Assembly (NCBI GenBank): GCA_003574785.1
Contig: QORU01000006.1
Location: 248,001 to 312,000 of the forward strand
From: Taklimakanibacter deserti
Lineage (GTDB): Bacteria; Pseudomonadota; Alphaproteobacteria; Rhizobiales; Aestuariivirgaceae
DNA length: 64,000 nt
Reading direction: 5' to 3'
In this document: piece by piece, positions 53,099-62,238 of the stretch
Layout of the letters: every line of letters begins with the position of its first letter
Numbering within the stretch: the first letter of the stretch is position 1
The notes under the pieces: model-generated
Told to the model about the DNA's origin: nothing
Databases searched by the model: none
Seen by the model: the letters and a program-made list of their open reading frames with translations, nothing else
Position numbers and translations under genes: made by a program

Positions 53099-53758
53099 AT
53101 GCTTGATCTCCTCGTCAAATATGCGCCGGATTTCTTCAGCGGCATGCTGGTCACGATCTTCGTGTCGGGCAGCGCCATCCTGCTCGGCGCCGTGCCGGCG
53201 CTGGCCTTGGCTTTCGGCCTGATGTCGAAGCATCCGTTGGTGCGCTATGCCGCGAATCTCTATCGCAGCTTCTGGCGCGGCACACCGATCCTCGTCCAGC
53301 TTCTCGTCGTCTTCTATCTCCTGCCGGTCATCGGAATTTCGGTGCCACCGGTGCTGGCCGCGATCCTGGCGCTCGCGCTCAACACCACCGCCTTCCAGGC
53401 CGAAATCTATCGCGCCGGTCTCCAGGCGATCCCTCATGGCCAGATCGAGGCGGCGCGCATGCTCGGCATCGGCACACGCCATGTCCGCTGGCGCATCCTG
53501 GTGCCGCAGACCATCCGCCTTGTGCTGCCCGCCATCGTCAGCGAGATCGTGATCATTATCAAGAATTCATCGCTCGTCTCGGTCATCGCCGTCACCGAGC
53601 TCACCCGCGTCAGCCAGCAGATGGCCTCCAATTCCTTCCGGCCGCTCGAAAGCTATCTCGCCGCCGGCGTGATCTATCTCATCATCTGCCTTCTCGTGTC
53701 CTTCGCCGGGCTCACCGTCGAGAACCGTTTGCGCCGGCAAGGCGCGGTGTCGCTATGA
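53099..53758 (+). CDS. Amino-acid ABC transporter permease
   Basis: A 219-residue permease of the HisM/GlnP type with about five helices. The diagnostic FWRGTPILVQLLVVFYLLP appears near residue 60, and the ATPase-contact loop reads [21 protein letters not shown]. There is little ribosome-site signal before the ATG at 53099. Its TGA overlaps the start of the second permease. It completes, with the next two genes, a full importer for the binding protein at 52182. Confidence 0.9.
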   Translation: MLDLLVKYAPDFFSGMLVTIFVSGSAILLGAVPALALAFGLMSKHPLVRYAANLYRSFWRGTPILVQLLVVFYLLPVIGISVPPVLAAILALALNTTAFQAEIYRAGLQAIPHGQIEAARMLGIGTRHVRWRILVPQTIRLVLPAIVSEIVIIIKNSSLVSVIAVTELTRVSQQMASNSFRPLESYLAAGVIYLIICLLVSFAGLTVENRLRRQGAVSL

Positions 53759-54405
53759 CGACATTGGATTTCATCGCGGCCTACGGCCCCTTGCTGCTCT
53801 CGGGCCTCTTCGCCACCTTGCGCATCTGCGTCCTCGCTACCCTCATCGCCATCCCGCTCGGCCTCGTCGTGGCGCTGCTCTTGAGAAGCCGGCATGCCGC
53901 CTCGCGATGGATCGCCCGCGCCTATGTCGAGGTGATGCGCGGCACGCCCATCCTGGTCGTCCTCTTCCTGCTCTATTATGGCGGCCCGAGCTTCGGCCTG
54001 GTGCTCGAGGCCGAGCCCGTCGGCATATTGGGGCTCGGCCTCTATGGCGCGGGCTACTTCGCCGAGATCCTCCGCGCCGGCCTGCAGTCGATCGCGCAAG
54101 GCCAGATCGAGGCGGCCCGCATGCTGGGCATTCCGCCTATGCGCATTCTATGGCGCATCCAGCTGCCGCAGACGCTGCGCCTGGTGGTGCCGCCCTCGAT
54201 CAACCAGATCATCGTCCTCATCAAGGAATCGGCCGCTTTGTCGATCATCACCGTGCCGGAGCTGACCAAGATCGGCGCCCAGATCGCCAATGAGACTTTC
54301 GCCGTGATCCAACCCTATCTCGCGGTGGCTTTGCTCTATTGGCTGCTGATCGAGATCCTCGCCGCCTTGGGCCATTGGCTGGAACGCAAAGTGAGACATG
54401 CATGA
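53755..54405 (+). CDS. Amino-acid ABC transporter permease
   Basis: A 216-residue second permease. [19 protein letters not shown] and [20 protein letters not shown] mark the family; the latter loop is nearly the same as in the first permease, so the two are paralogues forming a heterodimer. ATGA overlaps on both sides (with the first permease and with the ATPase) fix its boundaries and imply coupled translation. Confidence 0.9.
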   Translation: MTTLDFIAAYGPLLLSGLFATLRICVLATLIAIPLGLVVALLLRSRHAASRWIARAYVEVMRGTPILVVLFLLYYGGPSFGLVLEAEPVGILGLGLYGAGYFAEILRAGLQSIAQGQIEAARMLGIPPMRILWRIQLPQTLRLVVPPSINQIIVLIKESAALSIITVPELTKIGAQIANETFAVIQPYLAVALLYWLLIEILAALGHWLERKVRHA

Positions 54406-55193
54406 AGCCTGAAAAGAACGACAGGGCGTTGATCCAGGTGAAGGGCCTGCGCAAGCGCTTCGGCGAGATCGAGGTGCTGAAGGGCATCGATCTCGAGGTC
54501 CGTCCCAGCGAAGTGCTGTGCATCATCGGGCCGTCGGGCTCGGGCAAGAGCACGCTGCTCCGCTCGATCGCCTTCCTCGAAGCCTATGATGCGGGCGATG
54601 TGGTGTTCGACGGCAGGCTGATCGGCTATCGCGACGAGGCCGGCAAGCGGCGACTCGCCAGCGAGAAGGAGCTCAATCAAGACCGCTCGGGCTTCGGCAT
54701 GGTGTTCCAGCATTTCCATCTCTGGCCGCATTTGCGTGTGCTCGCCAATGTCACCGAAGCCTTGCGGGTGGTGAAGAAGATCGGATCGGCGGAAGCCGAC
54801 CGCATCGGCGCCGAGATGCTGGGCAAGGTCGGCATAGCGGGATTCGCCGACAAATATCCCGAGCAGCTGTCGGGCGGGCAGAAGCAGCGCGTCGCCATTG
54901 CCCGCGCGCTGGCCATGAAGCCCAGGGTAATGCTGTTCGACGAGCCGACCTCGGCGCTCGATCCCGAGCTCGTCGGCGAGGTGCTGGGCGTGATGAAGCA
55001 ATTGGCGCAAGAGGGCATGACCATGCTGGTCGTCACCCATGAGATGGGCTTCGCCGCCCATGTCGCCGACACGGTCGTCTTCATGGACGGCGGCAAGATC
55101 CTCGAGAAGGGCGATCCGGGAAAGCTCTTCGCCGCGCCCGAAAGCGACCGGCTGAAGCAGTTCCTCAATACCTGGCGCGAACGCTCGATCTGA
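54402..55193 (+). CDS. Amino-acid ABC transporter ATPase (GlnQ/HisP-type)
   Basis: A 263-residue ATPase. Walker A is GPSGSGKST, the Q-loop is [11 protein letters not shown], the signature is [15 protein letters not shown], Walker B is [14 protein letters not shown], and the switch His is in VTHEMGFA, the last two strings being typical of polar-amino-acid importers. A short insertion around [14 protein letters not shown] sequence ([18 protein letters not shown], about residues 72-89) enlarges the region before the Q-loop. It ends the rightward operon; the next gene converges. Confidence 0.92.
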   Translation: MKPEKNDRALIQVKGLRKRFGEIEVLKGIDLEVRPSEVLCIIGPSGSGKSTLLRSIAFLEAYDAGDVVFDGRLIGYRDEAGKRRLASEKELNQDRSGFGMVFQHFHLWPHLRVLANVTEALRVVKKIGSAEADRIGAEMLGKVGIAGFADKYPEQLSGGQKQRVAIARALAMKPRVMLFDEPTSALDPELVGEVLGVMKQLAQEGMTMLVVTHEMGFAAHVADTVVFMDGGKILEKGDPGKLFAAPESDRLKQFLNTWRERSI

Positions 55194-55201
55194 ACTGCCG
55201 G

Positions 55202-55669
55202 TTAAGCGCGATCGATGCGGCCCGCGTAGCAGCCGCGCTTGGCATTGTGGGCATGGATATAGTCGACGTCGGGATTAGCGAAGAAGCGCTGGATGACGCC
55301 TTCGATCTCCTTGCCCTCGACGATATCGGCGTCGAGCATCATGCCGTCCTTGTCGAAGGCTCTGAGCGACATGAGCCTGAGACGGATGACGTCGGGCACT
55401 TCGTCCACTTGGGTGTAGGTTTCCTCCGCGCCTTCGCGCACGAAAATCGCATGGCTCGCGCGATAGGGCGTGTCGGCGGGCTGGCAGACATGATTGAGCA
55501 GGAGCACGGTTTCGCCGGGCGATGCGTCGCGCATCTCGATACGGTCGGGATAGCCCGTCGGTGTGTCGACGACATAGCGCTTGACGCCGTGCTTCGCCAA
55601 TTCGGCATCGCTCAGGCCATAGAGATGACGGAACGGCTCGGGAGAAAGACCGGAAATGCGGAACGCCAT
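55202..55669 (-). CDS. DUF1203 family protein
   Basis: A 155-residue cytoplasmic protein matching the DUF1203 pattern: MAFRISGLSPEPF at the start, then YRASHAIFVREGAEE and a late DYIHAHNAKRGCYAGRI. The function of the family is unknown. The ATG at 55669 is chosen over 55681 because the GGAGG ribosome site lies between the two and five bases before 55669. It stands alone, converging with the importer operon. Confidence 0.85.
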   Translation of the reverse strand: MAFRISGLSPEPFRHLYGLSDAELAKHGVKRYVVDTPTGYPDRIEMRDASPGETVLLLNHVCQPADTPYRASHAIFVREGAEETYTQVDEVPDVIRLRLMSLRAFDKDGMMLDADIVEGKEIEGVIQRFFANPDVDYIHAHNAKRGCYAGRIDRA

Positions 55670-55738
55670 AGCTGCCTCCAATTGTTGAAGACGCGAAGTT
55701 AGGCGGCCCGGCCCATCCGAGCCACCCGTTTCTTGCTG

Positions 55739-56176
55739 TCACGTCTGCGGTTCCACGCTTTGCAAGGTCCGCGATCCGAATTTCGCGTAATAACGTTCCC
55801 CTTCGATTGACCAGGTAAACGAGCCGCCACCACGCAAATCCTTGAGCCGCCCCGTACCGTCTATGATCTTCCACGTGCCGATACCACCAACGCGATCAGG
55901 TGCATCGCGACGCGTCACAACACCTTCGAATGTTTGATTGCTGGTTGAGCCGTCGGCCAGTATGAAGGTGTGAGTGCCCGAGAAGGGCTCTGTCTCTTCA
56001 TAGATAGATATCGTCTCTACGCCGGCATAAGTTCCGTGTTCGTCATTGGCAAATTCGACGCGCCCTTTGAAGAGAGCAAGGACTACTCGGCGTCCTTCCG
56101 GGCTCGTCCCGGTCATCGCCTCATGCCAGATCGTTTCTCCGGTTTGAATACCCGTCATGAAGCTGTGATCCCTCAT
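55739..56176 (-). CDS. Small uncharacterised beta-rich protein
   Basis: A 145-residue protein that I do not recognise with confidence. It is rich in Thr, Gly and aromatic residues in alternating pattern (VEFANDEHGTYAGVETISIY, then GTWKIIDGTGRLKDLRGGG), which looks like an eight-stranded barrel of the DUF3224/allene-oxide-cyclase-like kind. There is no signal peptide. It is somewhat richer in A+T than its neighbours. No functional partner is evident beside it. Confidence 0.65.
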   Translation of the reverse strand: MRDHSFMTGIQTGETIWHEAMTGTSPEGRRVVLALFKGRVEFANDEHGTYAGVETISIYEETEPFSGTHTFILADGSTSNQTFEGVVTRRDAPDRVGGIGTWKIIDGTGRLKDLRGGGSFTWSIEGERYYAKFGSRTLQSVEPQT

Positions 56177-56272
56177 CCCAGTCTCCTCCGTCGATCAATC
56201 CGTGCCACTTATGGCTATGAAAGCCTCTCACACACATTATCGCAACACTGCCACCAAGTCGCATCCAGGTTT

Positions 56273-57307
56273 CTAGACGACCGGCGGGTTGAGCCGCGCA
56301 AAGCCCTCCTGGCGGTGATAAGGGAAATAGGGATAAGGCGCTGTCCGGCGGCTCGCTTCATCGAGGCGCCGCATCTGTTCCGGCGTCAGCGTCCAGCCGA
56401 CGGCGCCGAGATTTGCCCTGAGCTGCTCTTCATTGCGCGCCCCGATGATGACGGACGACACCGTCGGCCGCTGCAGCAGCCAGTTGATGGCGATCTGCGG
56501 CACGGTCTTGCCCGTCTCGGCCGCCACCTCATCGAGGGCATCGACGACCCGATAGAGGTGCTCGTCATCGATCGGCGGGCCGAAGCTCGCCGTCTCATGC
56601 AGCCGGCTGCCTTCCGGCAAAGGCTCGCCGCGGCGGATCTTGCCGGTGAGCCGGCCCCAGCCGAGCGGGCTCCACACCAGGGCGCCAAGCCCCTGGTCGA
56701 GCCCGAGCGGCATCAGCTCCCATTCATAATCGCGCCCGATGAGCGAATAATAGGCCTGGTTGGCGACATAGCGCGGAAACCCATGTTTCTCGGCGATGGC
56801 GAGCGACTTCATGATCTGCCAGCCGGAGAAATTGGAGACGCCGACATAGCGGATTTTGCCCTGGCGCACGAGATGATCGAGGGTGCTCAGCACCTCTTCG
56901 ATCGGCGTCGATACATCGAAAGCGTGGAGCTGGAACAGATCAATGTGATCGCTGCCGAGCCGTTTCAGCGCCGCGTCGATGGAATGCAGCAGCCGCGACC
57001 GCGAGGAGCCCCAGTCGTTTGGCCCGTCGCCCATCGGCAGCGCCGCCTTGGTCGAGATGAGGACCTCGTTGCGCCGGCCCTTGATCGCCTCGCCCAGCAC
57101 CTCTTCCGAAGCGCCGTTCGAATAGACATCGGCAGTGTCGAAGAGCGTGACGCCGGCTTCGAGGCAGATGTCGACGAGGCGGCGGGCTTCCTTCGCATCG
57201 CTCGTGCCCCAATTGCCGAAGAGGGGGCCTGAGCCGCCGAAGGTTCCGGCGCCGAAGCTCAATACCGGCACCTTCAGGCCGGAACGTCCGAGTTGTCGAT
57301 AATCCAT
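56273..57307 (-). CDS. Aldo/keto reductase
   Basis: A 344-residue NADP(H)-dependent reductase. The catalytic tetrad is readable: Asp57 and Tyr62 (LFDTADVYSNGASEE), Lys about 88 (STKAALP), His about 129 (LFQLHAFD). The C-terminal cofactor segment SSVIIGARNEEQLRANLGA is typical of the general-stress YghZ/Gfo69-like group. AAGGA lies eight bases before the ATG at 57307. It follows an MFS exporter in the same direction after 25 bp, so both may respond to the divergent LysR. Confidence 0.9.
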   Translation of the reverse strand: MDYRQLGRSGLKVPVLSFGAGTFGGSGPLFGNWGTSDAKEARRLVDICLEAGVTLFDTADVYSNGASEEVLGEAIKGRRNEVLISTKAALPMGDGPNDWGSSRSRLLHSIDAALKRLGSDHIDLFQLHAFDVSTPIEEVLSTLDHLVRQGKIRYVGVSNFSGWQIMKSLAIAEKHGFPRYVANQAYYSLIGRDYEWELMPLGLDQGLGALVWSPLGWGRLTGKIRRGEPLPEGSRLHETASFGPPIDDEHLYRVVDALDEVAAETGKTVPQIAINWLLQRPTVSSVIIGARNEEQLRANLGAVGWTLTPEQMRRLDEASRRTAPYPYFPYHRQEGFARLNPPVV

Positions 57308-57332
57308 GGGTCTTGTCCTTCCGGCTTGAGGT

Positions 57333-58520
57333 TCAGCAGGCTTTGGGTTGAGCGGCGGCAGTGGGCATGCGGGATGGCGTTCCGGCGCGCAGGCTGAGCG
57401 TCGCAATGCCGATGCCGGCGAGCGTCACGAGGGCGGCGACCGCCGGAATGGCGCCGAGGCCCGGACCGTGATCGATGACCACGCCGCCGAGCCAGGCACC
57501 GAGCGCATTGCCGAGATTGAAGGCCGCGATATTGAGGCTCGAAGCCAGGCTCTGGCCCGCTCCCTCGGTGGTCTTCAGCACCCACATCTGCAAGGGCGAC
57601 ACGGTGGCGAAGCCGGTGGCGCCGAGAAGGCCGACAAAAGCAATGGCCGCGATCTGGTCATGGAGGGCGAAGGTCATGGCGAGGCTGGTGAGCGCCAGCA
57701 CGCCAAGGCTTCCGATCAAGGTCGGCTTGAGCCAGCGATCGGCGAGCTTGCCACCTAAGAGATTGCCGATGAGGAGACCGACGCCGAAGACCAGCATCGC
57801 CGGCGAGACGATGGCGTCGGAGAAACCGGTGATCTCCGTCAGCATGGGCGCGATATAGGTGAAGATCGCGAAGACGCCGGCATAGCCGAGGATGGTGGTG
57901 AGGAGCCCGAGCCCGACGGACGGGCGCGCCAGCGTCGCGAGATCGTTCTTCAAGCTGCTTTCGGCGGCAGGGGCGGAAGACTTCGGCACCAGAAGGGCGA
58001 TCACCGCGAAAGCGGCGACGCCGATGAGCGTCACGGCCCAGAAAGTCGCGCGCCAGCCATAGAGCTGGCCGAGCCAGGTACCGAAAGGCACGCCCAATAT
58101 GGTGGCGACGGTGAGGCCGGTGAACATGATGGCGATGGCCGAGGCCTTCTTGTTCTCAGGCACGAGGCCGGTGGCGACGACCGAGCCGATGCCGAAGAAG
58201 CTGCCATGGGCGAAAGAGGTGATGACGCGCGCGATCATCAAGAGCGCATAGGTGGGCGCCAGGGCGCTGGCGAGATTGCCGATGATGAAGATGGCCATGA
58301 GCGCCAGCAGCACGGTCTTGCGCGGCCATTTCTGCGTGAGGGCGGTGAGCAATGGTGCCCCCACCACGACGCCCAGCGCATAGCCCGAGATGAGAAGGCC
58401 CGCGGTAGAGACGCTGACGCCGAAGCTGGCGCCGACCTCGAGCAAGAGGCCCATGATGACGAATTCGGTGACGCCGATCCCGAATGCCCCGGCGGTCAGG
58501 GCGAAGAGTGCGAGAGGCAT
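57333..58520 (-). CDS. MFS transporter (DHA1, AraJ-like exporter)
   Basis: A 395-residue transporter with twelve hydrophobic segments. The first helix MPLALFALTAGAFGIGVTEF and motif-A-like loop between helices 2 and 3 (GAPLLTALTQKWPRKTVLLA) place it with drug- or sugar-efflux DHA1 proteins. The ATG at 58520 has GGAGGG seven bases upstream, so a longer frame from 58571 is not used. It is divergent from a LysR gene, with a 9-bp inverted repeat between, a standard efflux arrangement. Confidence 0.9.
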   Translation of the reverse strand: MPLALFALTAGAFGIGVTEFVIMGLLLEVGASFGVSVSTAGLLISGYALGVVVGAPLLTALTQKWPRKTVLLALMAIFIIGNLASALAPTYALLMIARVITSFAHGSFFGIGSVVATGLVPENKKASAIAIMFTGLTVATILGVPFGTWLGQLYGWRATFWAVTLIGVAAFAVIALLVPKSSAPAAESSLKNDLATLARPSVGLGLLTTILGYAGVFAIFTYIAPMLTEITGFSDAIVSPAMLVFGVGLLIGNLLGGKLADRWLKPTLIGSLGVLALTSLAMTFALHDQIAAIAFVGLLGATGFATVSPLQMWVLKTTEGAGQSLASSLNIAAFNLGNALGAWLGGVVIDHGPGLGAIPAVAALVTLAGIGIATLSLRAGTPSRMPTAAAQPKAC

Positions 58521-58599
58521 GATATTCCCTCCGAGAGATGTCGAATGGCCCGGAGATAGGTGCCCCTTCATTCGTCAAGTAGCTTGGATGAGTGAACAG

Positions 58600-58624
58600 T
58601 ATTTGTGATATGAACTCACAAATA
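58600..58624. promoter_or_regulatory. Inverted-repeat operator between MFS and lysR
   Basis: TATTTGTGA (58600-58608), seven bases, TCACAAATA (58616-58624), a perfect 9-bp inverted repeat in the divergent spacer. It is the probable site of the adjacent LysR protein. Confidence 0.55.
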
Positions 58625-58701
58625 AGAAGCATTCCCGTGCGAAGGAGATAGGCCTATTGTCCCTTTCCGCGGTTTTCGCTGCAGAAACGCACAAGAGATC
58701 C

Positions 58702-59628
58702 ATGGCCAAGCTCGAATGGGATGATCTGCGCTATGTCCTGGCGGTGGCGAGCGAAGGCTCGTTGGCGGGCGCCGCCCGGCGGCTTGGCGTCAACCACACG
58801 ACGGTGCTGCGGCGCGTCGGCGCCTTCGAGGAGCGGCTGGGGCTTCGCCTCTTCGAGCGCTTGCCCACCGGCTATGTCTTGACCGCCGGCGGTGAGGAAT
58901 TGATCGCCGCGGCGCATCGGATCGATGACGAGGTGACGGCGCTCGAACGCAAGCTCGCCGGACAGGATCTCAGGCTCTCAGGGATAGTGCGCATCACCAC
59001 GACCGACACGCTGATGGGCTCGATCCTGCCGGAGGTGCTGGCGGCGTTCCGCGATGCCTATCCGGGCATCGCGATAGAGGTCGCGGTCTCCAATCTCATG
59101 TTCAATCTGACCAAGCGCGATGCCGATGTGGCGATCCGTCCCGCCCCCGATCCGCCGGAGACGCTGATCGGCCGCCGCATCGCCAGGATCGCCTTTGCGA
59201 TCTATGGCAGTGCCGACTACCTCGCCGCGCATGAAGGCCGGAAGCTCGCCGATCATCCCTGGATCGGACCTGACGATCATCTCGCCGCGACCTCGGTCGC
59301 GCAATGGATGCGCGCCGAATTGCCGGGCGCCGATATCGCGCTGCGCACCGACTCGCTGCTCGCCGCGCGCAACGCTGCTCTTGCCGGCCTCGGCCTGGCA
59401 GCGCTGCCCTGCTACCTGGGCGATACGACGCCGGGACTCGTCCGCCTTGGGGGGCCGATCGCCGCGATGGAGACGGCGCTCTGGATCCTGACCCATGAGG
59501 ATCTGCGCCACCAGGCCCGCATCCGTGCCTTCACCGACTTCGCCGCCCAGGCTTTGGCGCAGAAGCGGGCGCTTCTCGAAGGTGAGGCGCCACTCTCGCC
59601 GCGCGAAAGCGGGGAGAGGGTGAAATAG
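58702..59628 (+). CDS. LysR-family regulator
   Basis: A 308-residue regulator with a canonical HTH (LEWDDLRYVLAVASEGSLAG, then LGVNHTTVLRRVGAFEERLG) and a LysR effector domain. I give the family-typical ATG at 58702, but a TTG at 58657 has a much better ribosome site (GAAGGAG) and would add 15 residues, so the start is uncertain. The last residues (PLSPRESGERVK) are encoded by a REP-like palindrome that has entered the 3' end. It is divergent from the MFS/aldo-keto reductase unit. Confidence 0.87.
   Translation: MAKLEWDDLRYVLAVASEGSLAGAARRLGVNHTTVLRRVGAFEERLGLRLFERLPTGYVLTAGGEELIAAAHRIDDEVTALERKLAGQDLRLSGIVRITTTDTLMGSILPEVLAAFRDAYPGIAIEVAVSNLMFNLTKRDADVAIRPAPDPPETLIGRRIARIAFAIYGSADYLAAHEGRKLADHPWIGPDDHLAATSVAQWMRAELPGADIALRTDSLLAARNAALAGLGLAALPCYLGDTTPGLVRLGGPIAAMETALWILTHEDLRHQARIRAFTDFAAQALAQKRALLEGEAPLSPRESGERVK
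59591..59622. repeat. REP-like palindrome in lysR 3' end
   Basis: CTCTCGCCGC (59593-59602) pairs with GCGGGGAGAG (59609-59618), 9 of 10, loop GCGAAA, flanked by CA and GGTG as in the element at 53046-53078. It supplies the regulator's last codons. Confidence 0.55.
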
Positions 59629-59727
59629 CGCCTGTGCATTCACGCAACGACACTCGGCAAAATCACAGATCGGCATAGAGCAGAGCGCGGCTTACCTCAC
59701 TGCGGAGCAACCTTGAGGAAAGCCGCG

Positions 59728-60354
59728 ATGACCCCGATCGAACTTCATACCTATCAGACGCCGAACGGCCACAAGGCCTCGATCATGTTGGAGGAGACGG
59801 GCCTGCCTTACAGCGTCCATGTCGTCGATATCGACAAAGGCCGGCAGCATGAGCCGGAATTCTTGCGGTTGAACCCCAACAACAAGATTCCGGTGATCGT
59901 CGATCCCGACCGCCACCGCACTGTCTTCGAGACGGGCGCCATCCTCTTCTATCTCGCCGAGCGATCAGGCGCACTCAGGCCACGCGATGCCGACGAGGCC
60001 CTGACGACGCTGCAATGGACCTTATTCCAGGCGGCGCATCTGGGACCGATGCTGGGCCAGCTCTGGCACTTCAAGGTCTTCGCCCGGGAAAGGCTGCCCT
60101 ACGCCATCGAGCGCTATGAGAATGAGGCGACCCGCCTCCTCGCCATTCTCGATCATGAGCTTGCCCGCCGTCCCTATCTGGTCGGCGCGCAGTACGGCAT
60201 TGCCGACATCATGACCTGGCCGTGGATCAATGCGCTCTCGAAGCTCGGCCGGTCTCTGGCGCACACGCCGCATCTCAAGCGTTGGCATGCCGCAATCGCC
60301 GCGCGGCCCGCGGTCCGACGCGGCATCGCCATACCGCATATCGCTGCCGATTGA
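59728..60354 (+). CDS. Glutathione S-transferase family protein
   Basis: A 208-residue GST. The N-terminal thioredoxin-like domain shows LHTYQTPNGHKASIMLEETG with the NKIPVIVD cis-proline loop and the glutathione-contact FETGAILFYLAE. The C-terminal helical domain follows (GIADIMTWPWI). It resembles the YghU/YfcG nu-class-like group with the TPNG-K start. The ATG at 59728 is used, with GAGGA about ten bases upstream; a TTG at 59713 is less likely. Detoxification or disulfide-bond reductase activity is expected. Confidence 0.9.
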   Translation: MTPIELHTYQTPNGHKASIMLEETGLPYSVHVVDIDKGRQHEPEFLRLNPNNKIPVIVDPDRHRTVFETGAILFYLAERSGALRPRDADEALTTLQWTLFQAAHLGPMLGQLWHFKVFARERLPYAIERYENEATRLLAILDHELARRPYLVGAQYGIADIMTWPWINALSKLGRSLAHTPHLKRWHAAIAARPAVRRGIAIPHIAAD

Positions 60355-60385
60355 CGGCAGTACTCAACTCAAAGGAATCCGTGCA

Positions 60386-61309
60386 ATGGAATCTCTGTTC
60401 ATTCCCTTGTCGCTTGTCGCCGGAGGCCTGCTCGCCGTCCAGGCGGGCGCCAATACCCAGCTCGCCAAGGCGACCGGCAGTCCCTTCGCCGCCACCACCA
60501 TCCAGGTGCTCATCGCCGGCCTGTTGCTTCTGCTGGTCGCCCTCGCGACCGGCACCGCCGCCGCTTTCGGCAAATTGCCGAGTGCCGTCTGGTGGCATGC
60601 GACGGGCGGCATCGCGACCGCGATCTATGTCGCCTCGACCATCCTGCTCTTCCCGCGCCTCGGCGCGGTGGTGACGGTCGGGCTCTTCATCGCCGGCCAG
60701 ATGCTGGCCTCGCTCTTCCTCGACACATTCGGCATCCTTGGCGTGCCGCGCCAGCCGCTCGAATCCGCGAGCCTTCTCGGCACGCTCGCGGTCCTCTTCG
60801 GCGCCGGCGCCATCGTCTTCGGCCAGAAGGGCGCCGCGGCCGAGCTCTCGCTCTTGACGCTCGGCTGGATCCTGCTCGCTCTCGTCGCCGGCGCAGTGCT
60901 GCCGGTCCAGGGCGCGATCAACGGCCTGCTGCGCATCGGCATCGGCGCCCCCTTCCCCGTCGGCGCCTTCAGCTTCGCCATCGCCACCTTGTCGATGCTG
61001 ATCGTGCTCGTGGCGTCGCAAGCCTTGGGCACTGCGCCCAAGCCCGATTTCGCCGGACTGAGAGACATGCCCTGGTGGGGCTGGATCGGCGCCGTATGCG
61101 GCGCCACCTATGTCACCACCATGTTCACGGCGATCCCGGTGATCGGCACCGCTGCGACCGTCGGGCTCACCGTCGCCGGCCAGCAGATCGCCTCGCTCTT
61201 CGTCGACCGCTATGGCTGGTTCCGCTTGCCCAGGCGCACGATCTCGGCCTTGCGCTTCTCGGGCGTCGCCCTCCTCCTCATCGGCGTCGCCGTCATCAAG
61301 ATCTTCTGA
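60386..61309 (+). CDS. Tandem DUF606/YdcZ-type membrane transporter
   Basis: A 307-residue inner-membrane protein with about ten hydrophobic segments, made of two DUF606-like halves. Each half begins with the same kind of string: VAGGLLAVQAGANTQLAKATG near residue 11 and VAGAVLPVQGAINGLLRIGIG near residue 170. Each also carries a later GLFIAGQMLASLFLDTFG / GLTVAGQQIASLFVDRYG repeat. Single-domain members are about 145 residues and act as pairs, so this is a fused dimer of the DMT superfamily. Substrate unknown. AAAGGA precedes the ATG. Confidence 0.88.
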   Translation: MESLFIPLSLVAGGLLAVQAGANTQLAKATGSPFAATTIQVLIAGLLLLLVALATGTAAAFGKLPSAVWWHATGGIATAIYVASTILLFPRLGAVVTVGLFIAGQMLASLFLDTFGILGVPRQPLESASLLGTLAVLFGAGAIVFGQKGAAAELSLLTLGWILLALVAGAVLPVQGAINGLLRIGIGAPFPVGAFSFAIATLSMLIVLVASQALGTAPKPDFAGLRDMPWWGWIGAVCGATYVTTMFTAIPVIGTAATVGLTVAGQQIASLFVDRYGWFRLPRRTISALRFSGVALLLIGVAVIKIF

Positions 61310-62126
61310 TGAAATCGAGGACCGTCGCGACGATCGCCTCCGGCGCGTCCTCTTGCACCAGATGCTTGGCGTCCGGCACGACCCGGAATTGGGCATCGGG
61401 AATGCGCCGCGCCAGCTCCTGGCCGCGCTCGAGCGGTATCCAGTCATCATCCTTGCCCCACAAGATCGTCACCGGGCAGCGCATCTCGCCGAAGCGGTTC
61501 TCGATCTCATCGGTGAAGCGCTGATCCATCTGGGCGATCTGGCGATAGAAGGCGGCCTGGCCTTCGGCGCCGAGCCACGGCTTCATATAGAGCGCCAACT
61601 CCTCTTCCCGGAGCGCATGGAACACGGTCCCGGCGAGATAGGCGCGCAGGATCGCCTCATGGATATAGGCCGGCAATCCGGCGAAGACTTTCTCATAGTC
61701 GTGCGCCGTCTGGACAAAGGGCGAGCCCCAGGGCCGGATCGCCACTGGATCGATCAAGGTGAGCGAGCGGTAGTCGCGGCCGTTGAGGAGATGCGCGCGC
61801 AATGCCGTAGCGCCGCCGAAATCATGCGCGACCACATCGGGCTTGCCGAGCTTCCAGTGATCAAGCAGCGCGGAGAGGACCTTGTTCTGGACGCCGAGCG
61901 AGACATCCTGCCCGGCCCGTTTCTCCGACTGGCCATAGCCGAGGAGATCGAAATAGAAGACTTGGGCGTGCGCGGCGAGCCAGGGCGCGATCCGCCGCCA
62001 TTCGATGGAGGAAAAGGGCGTTCCATGCACCAGCACCAGCGGGTCGCCTTGGCCCTGGACGCCCCAGCGGATCTCCTGCCCGCCGAAATCGAAGCTTTCG
62101 GGAAGGTGCCAATCGGTTCCTGTCAT
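61296..62126 (-). CDS. Alpha/beta hydrolase with Asp nucleophile (dehalogenase/epoxide-hydrolase-like)
   Basis: A 276-residue hydrolase. The oxyanion motif HGTP is at residues 34-37, the nucleophile elbow is VVAHDFGGAT with Asp102 instead of Ser, and the catalytic His lies in DAKHLVQED near 258, with an acid in GKDDDWIP. Asp at the elbow is the mark of haloalkane dehalogenases and epoxide hydrolases. The Trp that follows it in most dehalogenases is Phe here, so halide binding is uncertain. It overlaps the DUF606 gene tail to tail by 14 bp. Confidence 0.85.
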   Translation of the reverse strand: MTGTDWHLPESFDFGGQEIRWGVQGQGDPLVLVHGTPFSSIEWRRIAPWLAAHAQVFYFDLLGYGQSEKRAGQDVSLGVQNKVLSALLDHWKLGKPDVVAHDFGGATALRAHLLNGRDYRSLTLIDPVAIRPWGSPFVQTAHDYEKVFAGLPAYIHEAILRAYLAGTVFHALREEELALYMKPWLGAEGQAAFYRQIAQMDQRFTDEIENRFGEMRCPVTILWGKDDDWIPLERGQELARRIPDAQFRVVPDAKHLVQEDAPEAIVATVLDFIRRS

Positions 62127-62238
62127 GCAATCTCATCCATCGTCGCGAAACCGCCCGCCCTTGACACGCTAGGCTCGCGGCCTTTCATTTGCTAGAGGCC
62201 TGTGCCTGGTGAGTGAGAAAGTTGGAGGGTCTGCGGAC

